DNA of 39,204 bases from Discostella pseudostelligera (taxonomy: Eukaryota; Bacillariophyta; Thalassiosirophyceae; Thalassiosirales; Thalassiosiraceae). The stretch is from the NCBI GenBank assembly GCA_036940085.1, contig JALLBK010000084.1, positions 1 to 39,204 on the forward strand. The letters run 5' to 3'. Below, in pieces: positions 25,430-34,726 of the stretch. The stretch's first letter is position 1; each line of letters starts with the position of its first letter. The position numbers were made by a program, and so were the translations under genes. Under the pieces are notes generated by a model, which had not been told where the DNA came from, ran no database searches, and was given only the letters and a program-made list of their open reading frames with translations.

Positions 25430-26824
25430 GTGCCCGCATCACTGCGACAACTCGCGAGTCAGATTAAGGAGGCTGACGAGTTTGGGGTGGCGCCCGATTT
25501 GGTGCGTGACGCCGACGAGCTCGTCGAGGCGGCATGGAGCGGCACATTATCAGAGCCCGTCGTCGGGAGGAAGATCCGTCTCGCCGACGCAATCCAACGC
25601 AGTAGCACAGTGTTGGATGCGGCATCAAGGGCGTACATTCGAAGATACACGGCAGAAATGAGGGCTTTGGCGGGAAATGCCTTCCAAGCTACTGAATTTA
25701 CGGAGGACACCTTGAAATCTTTTAAGGTGATCACTGATCACCATTGATTCATGTCACATGCTGTAATGCTTGATGCTGCTAAACCTGACAGCACAACCCC
25801 CTTTTCCTCCTTGCATTTCTTCTGTCAGAGCCTGAAAGATTTAGATTTTGAGGGGCTTGGAACAATTCACTACAATCTAATTCATAGTGCGCTGACGCAG
25901 CACGAGGTTATGTGGTGTGATAGTCATAGTCCGCTCAATGACGAGGTTAAAACAATCCAGCTGTTCTGCATGCGCGTTGAGGCAATAACTGAGTCTACCA
26001 AAGATCGCACTGGTCATCGCATCGCGAATGATGAGGAGAGTCCGCGTAAAAGATTGATAACGTACAACTCAGAGGAGAATATAATCCACAGTAGAGAGAT
26101 GTATCCGAAGTGCGTCGAAGGGCCGTTTGACTGGGCTAACCTATTTGCAGCAAAAGCAGGCGATGGTGAGGATGGACCGTGGCTCACTCCTCGCATGGCT
26201 GCTCGGTTACACTTCGTTGCACTTGACAATGCAGATTCTATGATTTCGGATTTTGAGGAGGATAAATGTTCCCCACCGCTGCCGAGAATTGCACGTCCAT
26301 TTTTCAAAAAGTCCAAGGAGTGGAGAGAGTCGTTTCGCGACTGCTATGTGCGTATTGCCATGAGACTGCAATTGGGGCTCCCTCCTCAACCGAACTGCAC
26401 AGGCGAAGAGTTAGCTTTTCGTAACATCTTGGTGGATGCTCAAGATCGTGCCAATGATGAGATGCTTGACGACAACGACGACGATGATGATGACGACGAT
26501 GATAGTGCCGAAGATGATGACGATATGTTCAAAGGTTTACCAAAATATTCTCATGACTACAACTTCGACTTGGTGAGCCAAATTTCTGTCAAGGATGAGG
26601 ATGTATTGATGCTGTATGAAGAAGGCGACGATGGTTATTCCGACTCTGACGGAGACGAAACGAGAGTTGACAACCCCGTTCTTGGTAAAAATGCATCTCT
26701 CATGCTTGGTGCTAGTGGCGCACTGGCCGCAAGAATGGGTGCGGTTTTCATACATCCTGGCGAATGGTTCATTGCATTTAAGGTGAAGGATATAAACAAT
26801 CATCTTCCTGCGGCGAAGTCGTAG
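25430..26824 (+). CDS. Unrecognised protein, two exons, 5' end unresolved
   Basis: I do not recognise this family. Exon 1 ends at 25726, and a 102-bp intron (25727-25828, AAG|GTGATC...CTGTCAG) removes an in-frame TGA at 25745; exon 2 runs to a TAG at 26824. The frame remains open upstream to a TAA at 25391, but no ATG lies between 25394 and 25429. The listed left edge is a GTG codon used only as a placeholder. ATG codons at 25310 and 25325 are in the same frame but before that TAA, so either a very short intron, a missed exon, a non-ATG start or a sequence error is involved. The first exon is predicted helical and Ala-rich. The second exon has a middle region with many Trp, Phe and Arg residues and an Asp run (about 26466-26525). 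No membrane segment or signal peptide is seen. E2F-like sites upstream hint at cell-cycle control only. Confidence 0.7.
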
Positions 26825-27402
26825 TGGTTTGTTGAATGTGCACATGAATGAATGCACACGTCTACATCCTCTCTTGTTGTAATCGGAGGTGCTGTTGTGT
26901 TCATATTCAAACGGCGAGGGATCCTATCCAGCAAAGTAAAAAAGAGAGTGTGGATTATGCGCAAGTGATTGCATCATACACGACAAAACGAGCTGTTGGG
27001 GAAGTGATCCACAGGAGGAAAGAATCACTTTGCTCGTTGGAATTGATCTTGACGATGTATTTTTAGCTCGAAATTAAATGATTCTGAAATTAACAACAAC
27101 AAACCCTCCACTCCTCCCATTATCCGAACCATATCATTTATCAATAATATGGCTTCGACCAGCGACATGCCCACATCATAGCATCAATTCACTCGAACTC
27201 AACACAGCGAGAGGTGAGAGAGAAGAGGCTTGCCAAAAGATGGCGGGACGGACGATGGGGTCATTTTGCTTCCGATGCGGAATTGGTAGTATGCCACGTA
27301 GGATCTCGTAGGATCCAAAAAATTTGACCACAACTGCCTCCCAAATCCACAAATCAGCCCAAACCATGACGCGACGTGATGTTGTGAGATGAAGCGAACC
27401 AA
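26825..27402. other. Intergenic region, upstream of the MFSD5-type gene
   Basis: 578 bp holding the 3' end of the unrecognised gene and the promoter of the transporter gene. One TGGCGGGAC motif lies at about 27242-27250, a weaker relative of the E2F-like sites seen elsewhere in the window. Nothing else was recognised. Confidence 0.4.
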
Positions 27403-29414
27403 ATGCCTACTATCATGACGGACTACAACTTCATCTTCGGCGCGGTCCTCCTCTTTAATGCCATCGTCACCTTCCGTGCCTCATCGTACTGGAAGAAATA
27501 TTTCCCCGATGGGTCGTCGGCGTCGGCGTCGGGTAGCGGTAACGATGGCGACGAAGAACAGAGCAGTGCCCTCCTCGAACTCGAAGGTGATGCACCGTCC
27601 TCCTCTCCTGATGATGTAGAACAGGGTGATGTCGAATTGTCTGAAACTTCCGCCACTACGAAAAAACCATCAGCCCTCAAAAGTGCCGCCTCCGACGCAG
27701 CCGCGAACATTCGTCACACTCTCCTCCTACGGAAATATCTCGTCGTCTACCTCCTTGCCGCCATGAGCGATTGGCTCCAAGGCCCGTACGTCTATGCACT
27801 CTATGATGCCTACGGTTACTCCCAGCATGATATTGCTGTACTATTCGTAGCAGGATTTGGTAGTTCCATGGTCTTTGGAAGCTTTGTGGGGGGTATGGCA
27901 GACATGGGTGGACGACGACGATTTGTGGTGATTTTTGCGATCGTGTATGCGTTGAGCTGTATGACGAAGCGTGAGTTGTGTTTGCTGTGAATACGAATAT
28001 ATTTAGTACATTTGATGTTGTATCCCTTTCATGTATCTAACCTCTACTCACATCTCTCTCACCACTCACTGTGTAGACTTTAAGAACTTCACAATTCTAA
28101 TGATCGGCCGCCTATTGGGCGGAGTGGCCACATCGTTACTATTTTCCGTCTTTGAGGCATGGCTTATTGGAGCACATTCCAGTGCTGGCGTAATGGTACG
28201 ATGAGATGATAAGATGTTGGTATGCATACCATTCTCTTTACATGTACTAACGTTTTGTTTCTCACACCCGTTCACTACTATCTTTTCGTGCATATGCTAT
28301 GTTCATAGTCACACTTGGGCAAATCCTTCTCCTATGCTCAATATGGCAACTCCATTGTAGCCATCTTGGCTGGTCAAATTGCCAACCGTGCTGCCAACTT
28401 TACCGAATTCAAGCCTATCTCCGATGAATCGGAATTTTATGTCGGTGGATATTTAGGTCCATTTGATGTAAGTTTACTTGCATTAGTTGCCGTGGGATTA
28501 TTGGCTTCCAGTCTATGGGAAGAGAATTATGGTGGAACAAAGAAGGATGGTGATAATAACAACAACAATGAGGATGCTGGGGATGATGATAGCAAGGGTG
28601 AAAAATCTACGGCGATAAGTGCACTCAAGGGTGCCTTCCATACGACAATTCGTAGTGCGGACATTCTGTCCTGTGGCATCATCTCGTCATTATTCGAGGG
28701 ATCCATGTACATCTTTGTGTTCATGTGGTAAGTTCTATCTTGGGTTTTAGGTCGAGTGTTGCAATATTCTTGAGCTGCCTTGATGCGTCGGACTCGAATT
28801 CGTGTCCGTTCAGGTACTGTTACTGACCAAGCGCTTGTTCTTGAGTGTAGAAATTGATCACCTTTTCCCCATCGGCGTTGTCTTTTTTATCAATCAAGAG
28901 CACAGCTAACTCATCTTCTTTCTTCAGGACACCAGCATTGACAACTCTTTCGAAAGCGGAACTTGGTGAAGAAGAAGAATTCGAAGGTCTACCATTTGGT
29001 ATCATCTTCTCAACATTCATGGTATGCTGTATGGCAGGATCATCGATATTCTCAATTGCCATGGAAAAAATGAAACCAGAGCAACTAGCCGTGATTGTGT
29101 TTGGCGTGGCATCGTTTGCTTTCCTCATGGTGAGCTACTCGAATAGTGCCACATCTACCTTTTTATCGATGAATCTATTCGAGGTATGTGTCGGTATGTA
29201 CTTCCCAAGCATGGGCACGATGAAGGGTATGATTGTCCCAGAAGACAAGAGAGCGGCCATATACAACTTGTTCCGTATTCCTCTGAACTTCATTGTGCTG
29301 TTTAGTCTGTTGACGGATTTGACGCCCCATGTCTCGTTTGTACTCTGTGGCACGATGATGGTTGTTGCTACCTCGTTGCAATGGAAGTTGAAATCTAGGC
29401 GTATCAAGGCGTAA
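27403..29414 (+). CDS. MFSD5: MFSD5/MOT2-type molybdate-anion transporter
   Basis: Major facilitator superfamily member related to animal MFSD5 and Chlamydomonas MOT2, which mediate molybdate uptake; molybdate supplies the molybdenum cofactor of nitrate reductase and other enzymes. Exons: 27403-27970, 28077-28195, 28309-28727, 28928-29414; introns 106, 113 and 200 bp; 1593 nt, 530 aa. A first membrane helix (about 5-25) is followed by a Ser/acid-rich loop (about 36-100). Family hallmarks are DWLQGPYVYALYD, GRLLGGVATSLLFSVFEAW, FEGSMYIFVFMWTPAL, a YFPSMG segment and an FRIPLN segment. The order and spacing match the human protein (about 450 aa), with longer acidic loops. The second intron has a weaker donor (ATG|GTACGA), but the frame supports it. 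Substrate is inferred from family membership. A short SASAS stretch near residue 39 comes from a GTCGGC repeat. Confidence 0.9.
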
Positions 29415-29532
29415 TGACGCAACAATTGTAAAGGGAGAGTGGGGTTCTAGAGATTATCTTAATCTAATCTAATACTCGATGTTTAATAGGGTTGGCAATA
29501 CATCGCTGATCGTTGTTTGTCCTCGAGGTCAT

Positions 29533-29858
29533 CGCCATCGTATTGATTCAATACGGGTGGAAAAAATGGCGGGATGCTGTCTTCCGACACGCCTTCTATG
29601 CAGGGATTACGTCTAATGAAAAAGTGCTGCGCAAGTGAATTGTAGAGAGATTAATGAGCTTTACGGGGATAGTTCATTCAAGGAAATCGGTTGAATAGTC
29701 ATCAAGTAATCGATTTCGGCGTGCGGGCTATTCTGGAGACATCGGACTTTCGCCATCGTATTGATGGGTGGAAAATGGCGGGAAGGAATTGATGCAAAAA
29801 TGGCGGGAAGGCGAGTACGGCGAAATGGCGGGAAGAGGGTGAAAATAATGGCGGGAAG
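29533..29858 (+). promoter_or_regulatory. Five-copy TGGCGGGA(A) array upstream of the lipase gene
   Basis: Copies of AAATGGCGGGA(A/T) lie at about 29563-29574, 29772-29784, 29798-29809, 29823-29834 and 29847-29857, all in the same orientation. The word CGCCATCGTATTGAT occurs in front of the first and second copies (29533 and 29750), so part of the region is duplicated. The core resembles an E2F site, though AAAT replaces the usual TTT. Every copy also contains an ATG, which would act as upstream starts if the leader is this long. The array ends about 140 bp before the lipase ATG. The rest of 29415-29998 shows nothing else I recognise. Confidence 0.4.
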
Positions 29859-29998
29859 AAGTCTCGAACTCGAAGTTCATCTTCATTCGTCGATGATGAT
29901 TGATGATTCATTTCCATTTTCCATTTCATTGAATTGAACTCTCCGCCTCCACCGACCTCATTGTCAATTGTTTGATATGCACACTAGATAGATAATCA

Positions 29999-32776
29999 AT
30001 GAAAATGGTATCTTTGATAGCTTGGTATGCCTCATTAGTGGCGTTGGGCGCCATTGTGTCGGTTTCGGTTTCGGCGTCGGCGTCGGCATTCGTCACACCC
30101 ACTTCGCGACGTCATCATCCGCTGCGGCGGTCATCATCGGCGTCGAGCATTCCTTCGAGCAGTATTAGTTGTAGTAGATCATCATTACTACCATCAGCAG
30201 CAGCAACATCTACTCCATGCAGCAGCAACAGTCGGCATCAATATCAAAATAGACGACAGCATCACCATCATGCATCAGTATCGAGACTATATGCTTCTAG
30301 CGACACCAACATCAATATCACTACCTCACGAAAGTGCCCACCATCCCAACCACCCTTCTCTCTCCCCACCGCTCTCTTCTTAGCCGGACTTGCCTTCGAC
30401 GCCTACGTCGAACCACCTCCCAATTCCAGCCGATGGGAACGTGGTTCTAGTGGACTCAATGTAGCATTTCTATCTTCGGCATATACTCGTTCATTATACC
30501 GTGGCATTATCGAAGTCCAACCATTGCGCGCGTCGGATTTACCTGATGAAGATGATGCCGCTGAATCACTTATAACAGGAAATGGTGTTGATGCTGCATT
30601 ACTAGTATCAGTAGTCGAAGGTGCATGGACAACCGATATACAAAAACTAGAAAAGGAACAATATCACAATGGTGTGCTAGATTTGGCAGGATGTGCTCAT
30701 GTTGGTCGATCCTCTACCGCGTGGAGCAATGTCGATTTAAATAAAGCCAAACGCAACAAAGCCAAGGGGGGAAGTGGTGCCTATCATATTAAATCATCCT
30801 GGGGACGAGGTGGACAGGCAGTTTGGGAAGAGGATCCACCCTTTTATTTATATGTGCAAGATCCCAAGGTTGCGAGGCTGGTGTTTACATTATTTGATGA
30901 AGATGTAGTGGGTGGCGGACAGCCGATTGGATCGGCACATCGCAAATTGATTGAATTGTTGCCCAGTGCGGCTACTGCATCCACTACTTCCGAATCGGTA
31001 ATTACCAACCTGAAATCGCAAGTGATATCTCAACTGCAACAATCGGGGAAATTAAAAGAAGCCATACGCATCCAAACCAATCCCGAGACCGGAGAAGAGG
31101 AAACCATCATCGATGAGGACATTATTATGCAAGCCATGAATGAATCCTATGGATCGGGCACCAGCGCCACTATAAAAATGACATCAAAGCCCCGGAAAAA
31201 GGATAAGGGAGGACAGCGTGCCATTGGTATGGCAGCGGGGGCAATGATTGCTGGACCTGCTGGTGCGGCCGTGGGTGGAATATTAGCTAGCATGTATGAG
31301 GGGGAAGTGCGTGGTAAGGTGGAGGTGGGATTGAAGTATACGCCCATACCGCAAGTTGATTTATTAAAGGGTGGATTACGACAACGGTATAAAGTCAAGG
31401 GAGGCTTGCCAGGTGTGGAATGGGGTGAATTGTATGAGAAACATGTCAACCAACTTATGATGTCTTCTTCCACAACCGCTGGTGATGGTAGTCGAAAGGA
31501 TATCATTGATGCACATATTGCAGGATCCGACCTTGAATTCTGCTGTTTCGTCACCCACGACAACACCGGATGTTCCTGTGCCATCTATCGCAGTCTCGAA
31601 AAGAAGCTGATTTGTATCTCGTTCCGTGGGACATGTGCTCCCGTCGATCTAATTACCGACGCTACAATCACTCAATCAGCATGGGTGGAGGGAGAGGACG
31701 TTGAGAAGGCAGAGACGGTCAAGGTCCATTCGGGATTCCGTAATAGTCTCAATTCGATATCACGTCGACTTAAGGAATTGGTCTTGGCGGCGGTAGCACC
31801 TGGAGAGGATCTTGCTCAGTACGATGTTCTAGTTACCGGTCATTCGTTGGGTGGAGCACTCGCCACCTGCTTCGTTATGGATGTGGCCGAATATGGATGT
31901 GATGCTGGTCGAGGATTACCGCAATTGGCTCCATCTGAGGCATGGTGGAGTAGCATCGCGTCGACACTCACCGGGAAGAAGGTCTCGCTAGGAGCACCAC
32001 CACCGCCGCCTCGTCCGAAATCACTCAAAATGTACAACTTTGGTAGTCCGCGTGTGGGCAATGAAGCATTTTGTCAAAAGTTTGATTCCATGATTGAGAA
32101 TGGTATGATTAATGAGGCCTACCGAATAGTCAATGATCAAGATGTGGTTACTCGTACTCCACGTACTGTCAATGCACTGGTATTGGGTAATATTGGATAT
32201 GAACACTGTGGACCAACGGTGTTGATTACCGAACTTGCGTACCAAATGGCTAACAACAAGATGATGAAGGAGGAAGGAGGAGAACAACCACAAGTACAAA
32301 GAACGGAGATACTCTGGATTGAAGGTCAGAGTGATGATCGGCCGTGTCCTGTTCGAGATGGGAATGCATTGAGTGACCCACTAGGATCGGGGTCACTTCT
32401 TGGTGATATAATGACCTCCTTTCAGAACGACGACGATGAGTTCAACAACGAGAGAAACAATGAATTGGACACCTCTCCATTCAACTTGGCCAAATTGGGA
32501 AACATTGCTGGCAAAGTGACAGGACGCTTGCAACAATTATCTGCCGAGGATTTAGCATCCATCGTGGGAATAGATAAACAATTCACTCGACGTGAAATGA
32601 AGTTCATCCAAAGTTTATTGTCTGGTGAAGGTTTAAGTCATCATATGGAGGATAAGTATTATCAGGGTATGGGAATGTGTTGTGGCTTTGCGGCATTGCC
32701 TGGACAGGAATTGATGCCGTTGGAGGAGTTCAAAAATCATGCATCTTCCTCCAGCAGTAGTAGTCCGATTGAGTAA
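29999..32776 (+). CDS. Plastid-targeted class 3 lipase with C2-like segment
   Basis: Single exon, 925 aa. The start is the first of two close ATG codons (29999, 30005). An N-terminal hydrophobic signal peptide ends in ASASAF-VTP, followed by an Arg/Ser-rich, acid-free stretch: the diatom bipartite plastid pre-sequence with Phe at +1. A C2-like segment is around 200-320 (FYLYVQDPKVARLVFTLFDED), then a Gly/Ala-rich stretch near 400-430. The alpha/beta-hydrolase domain has the GHSLGG nucleophile elbow with Ser616, Asp715 in NDQDVV and His736 in YEHCG, the catalytic triad of Lipase_3 enzymes. Such enzymes cleave acyl esters of glycerolipids; a role in plastid or plastid-periphery lipid turnover is inferred. 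C2 folds often bind membranes in a calcium-dependent way, but I cannot confirm all calcium ligands. It converges on the next gene, with 137 bp between stops. Confidence 0.88.
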   Translation: MKMVSLIAWYASLVALGAIVSVSVSASASAFVTPTSRRHHPLRRSSSASSIPSSSISCSRSSLLPSAAATSTPCSSNSRHQYQNRRQHHHHASVSRLYASSDTNINITTSRKCPPSQPPFSLPTALFLAGLAFDAYVEPPPNSSRWERGSSGLNVAFLSSAYTRSLYRGIIEVQPLRASDLPDEDDAAESLITGNGVDAALLVSVVEGAWTTDIQKLEKEQYHNGVLDLAGCAHVGRSSTAWSNVDLNKAKRNKAKGGSGAYHIKSSWGRGGQAVWEEDPPFYLYVQDPKVARLVFTLFDEDVVGGGQPIGSAHRKLIELLPSAATASTTSESVITNLKSQVISQLQQSGKLKEAIRIQTNPETGEEETIIDEDIIMQAMNESYGSGTSATIKMTSKPRKKDKGGQRAIGMAAGAMIAGPAGAAVGGILASMYEGEVRGKVEVGLKYTPIPQVDLLKGGLRQRYKVKGGLPGVEWGELYEKHVNQLMMSSSTTAGDGSRKDIIDAHIAGSDLEFCCFVTHDNTGCSCAIYRSLEKKLICISFRGTCAPVDLITDATITQSAWVEGEDVEKAETVKVHSGFRNSLNSISRRLKELVLAAVAPGEDLAQYDVLVTGHSLGGALATCFVMDVAEYGCDAGRGLPQLAPSEAWWSSIASTLTGKKVSLGAPPPPPRPKSLKMYNFGSPRVGNEAFCQKFDSMIENGMINEAYRIVNDQDVVTRTPRTVNALVLGNIGYEHCGPTVLITELAYQMANNKMMKEEGGEQPQVQRTEILWIEGQSDDRPCPVRDGNALSDPLGSGSLLGDIMTSFQNDDDEFNNERNNELDTSPFNLAKLGNIAGKVTGRLQQLSAEDLASIVGIDKQFTRREMKFIQSLLSGEGLSHHMEDKYYQGMGMCCGFAALPGQELMPLEEFKNHASSSSSSSPIE

Positions 32777-32913
32777 ATTTTGATACCTAGAGTAGTTACC
32801 AAAAGTCCGTCCTGGTTAGATTGTGCAATGTGCTCTGTATCAATGCGACACTGCCCTGACATACCCGATAATTTCATCTCTCCATGTATTGCTTAGTTCT
32901 CTTCTCCTCGAAT

Positions 32914-34131
32914 CTACAACTGCAATCCATTAAACTCTGTCACATCGGCAGTATCATCCTCATAAATTTCCAACACCGTATTACTCACACGTTTATCCGT
33001 CAATGCCGCCACACACACATTGGCCACGGTATCACGAGATATCTCCCCCGAATTCAAAGTATCCTCTTTCTTCACCACCAATTTCCCCAAAGGTGGTTTA
33101 CTCGATAATCCACCAGGACGTACAATTGTATAATCAATTCCTGAATTTCGTACATAGTTCTCAGCCACGAGCTTTTCATCGAGGATATTCCCAAAGGCAT
33201 TAGTCATGACAAATCCTGGACTTTTCTCTTGTCCCCATCCTCTACCATTGGTGAGTATACTTGTAATTAGTACAATTTTGTTAATGGTACCTGAAGCTTT
33301 GGCAGCGTCGATTAGTTTGATAGTGCCGAGATTATCAACTTCGTGTGCGGCCTTGGCCATTTGGAGGGGGTTGGAGGGTACGAAGCCGATGGCGATAATG
33401 AGGGAGGTGGCGGAGGAGAGGGTGGAGGCGAGTGATTCGACAGAGTCATTTGCAACTGTGAATTTGTTGCGTTGATGAGTGAAGAAAGAGTGGGTAAATG
33501 AATGAAATGTGGTTTGAGTTTGAGCACGATAAGAGATGAATGTGTGTTCATGGTATTGCATCAAATGTAAGAGAGAGTTTGTATCAATAATGCTGAACTC
33601 ACCATCAAGGCTACGGAATTCCACCGCTTTACTAGCCAAAGCATCTTTCACCGTTGGATTCGATGCCGATAACGCATTCATGGCCTTGTCAACATTTCGT
33701 ACCCCAGCAATAATCTTTGCTGATGATGCCGAGGTAGACAGAAGTCGATCGAGGATGCGTTTGCCCGTCTGCCCGGTGGCTCCGGCAACAACAACGGTGC
33801 CTGACACACTATCGGCGGCAGCAGAGGCAGGATAGATGGGGTATGATAGAAGAGAAGAAGAGGCGGTGATGGCAACAGCCGAAGAGAGGATGGATCGACG
33901 GGAAAACATCGACGATGAAAATGGTGTCATGAAGCTGGCATCATCATCATGCGAATCATCGATGTTGCTCTCGCCTGTCACCGCCGAGAGGATGACAGAC
34001 GATGCAGATGCTGAGCGACAATGAATAGAAAACGACGTTAACGAAGTGGTAGTGAACGCGGACGATGGTCCGCCAAATAAGACCAAGGCGGTGGTGAGTA
34101 GGGTGGCGGAGGCGGCAAACTTCATGGTCAT
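32914..34131 (-). CDS. Plastid-targeted NAD(P)-binding NmrA-like / atypical SDR protein
   Basis: Exons on the minus strand 34131-33603 and 33455-32914, separated by a 147-bp intron (GTGAGT...TTCACAG); 1071 nt, 356 aa. The signal peptide (MKFAASATLLTTALVLFGG) ends in PSSAF-TT, the diatom plastid cleavage motif. A second hydrophobic or Ser-rich stretch at about 55-85 may belong to the transit region. The Rossmann motif GATGQTG at about 112-120 marks an NAD(P)-binding fold. The C-terminal part has IVRPGGLSS and a GEISRDTVANVCV segment typical of NmrA-like/TIC62-like proteins of plants (for example the At5g02240 group). Dehydrogenase activity is unproven, since many relatives only bind NADP(H) as redox sensors. 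The intron has no in-frame stop and is a multiple of three, so a retained-intron protein of 405 aa is formally possible. I chose splicing because the inserted sequence is His/Thr/Phe-rich and unlike the family. Confidence 0.85.
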   Translation of the reverse strand: MTMKFAASATLLTTALVLFGGPSSAFTTTSLTSFSIHCRSASASSVILSAVTGESNIDDSHDDDASFMTPFSSSMFSRRSILSSAVAITASSSLLSYPIYPASAAADSVSGTVVVAGATGQTGKRILDRLLSTSASSAKIIAGVRNVDKAMNALSASNPTVKDALASKAVEFRSLDGEFSIIDTNSLLHLMQYHEHTFISYRAQTQTTFHSFTHSFFTHQRNKFTVANDSVESLASTLSSATSLIIAIGFVPSNPLQMAKAAHEVDNLGTIKLIDAAKASGTINKIVLITSILTNGRGWGQEKSPGFVMTNAFGNILDEKLVAENYVRNSGIDYTIVRPGGLSSKPPLGKLVVKKEDTLNSGEISRDTVANVCVAALTDKRVSNTVLEIYEDDTADVTEFNGLQL

Positions 34132-34726
34132 GGTGTATTGTTATTGTTTGCGGGGCGACAGCGCGATGCGAAGTGTGAAGTGTTGCCGCCAGAAAGATCT
34201 TCTGACGTCAGCTGCGGATGCACCTTGACCACGGACAGACTTGTCATCGTAGATATTTTTTACGCGTCCATCACAGCCTACATACCCCCATCTGTTGGTC
34301 GAGTATGCCACACACCCAAAGATTATACCAATTCCCCCATGGACAAATGTGCCTTTCTCGAATTTAAATTAGTCTTTCTCGCATTTGAATGCCTTTCTCG
34401 AATTCAAATTCAAATCTCATGCCGACAAACGAACTCAATTCCACACTGCAAAAGCAGCCAAAAAGAAGTGAGGGCAACGACGATGATTGCAGGAAAGTCA
34501 ATGGAAGGAAATGATGGCGCGATGGTGCAACGATGATTATGGAGAAGGATCGCATCAATCATCAATTCAATCAATACTATCAAAATCATCGGCCATCATC
34601 ATGAAGAAGACAATAGATAGATCTCAGGGATAATTCTTGGTATCATCTTCATCGTCTCAAACTCATAAAAACCCAACGACAAGTACTACCGGGTGTCGGG
34701 TGTCCATCAATCACCATTCATTCATC
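34132..34726. other. Divergent promoter region
   Basis: 595 bp between the NmrA-like gene and the DNRLRE gene, which face away from each other. It contains three imperfect CTTTCTCG(A/C)ATT repeats at about 34353-34410, one carrying AATTTAAATT and another AATTCAAATTCAAAT. A TTG-started extension of the right-hand frame to 34637 exists, but the natural start is the ATG at 34727. No RNA gene or further coding frame was recognised. Confidence 0.4.

Noticed and set aside
25344..25661. Alternative frame over the first exon of the unrecognised gene
   Set aside because: TTG start, Arg-rich out-of-frame translation, and it cannot join exon 2 in the conserved open frame.
28854..28927. Alternative start of MFSD5-type exon 4 inside intron 3
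   Set aside because: The bases form a pyrimidine-rich acceptor region, and splicing at 28928 restores the conserved FMWTPAL sequence.
29563..29858. TGGCGGGA array as a CRISPR or satellite
   Set aside because: The repeated core is only about 10 bases with irregular spacing, so binding motifs are a better explanation.
34637..34726. N-terminal extension of the DNRLRE protein
   Set aside because: The extension begins at TTG; the ATG at 34727 is the first usable start and is followed by a typical hydrophilic cytosolic segment.
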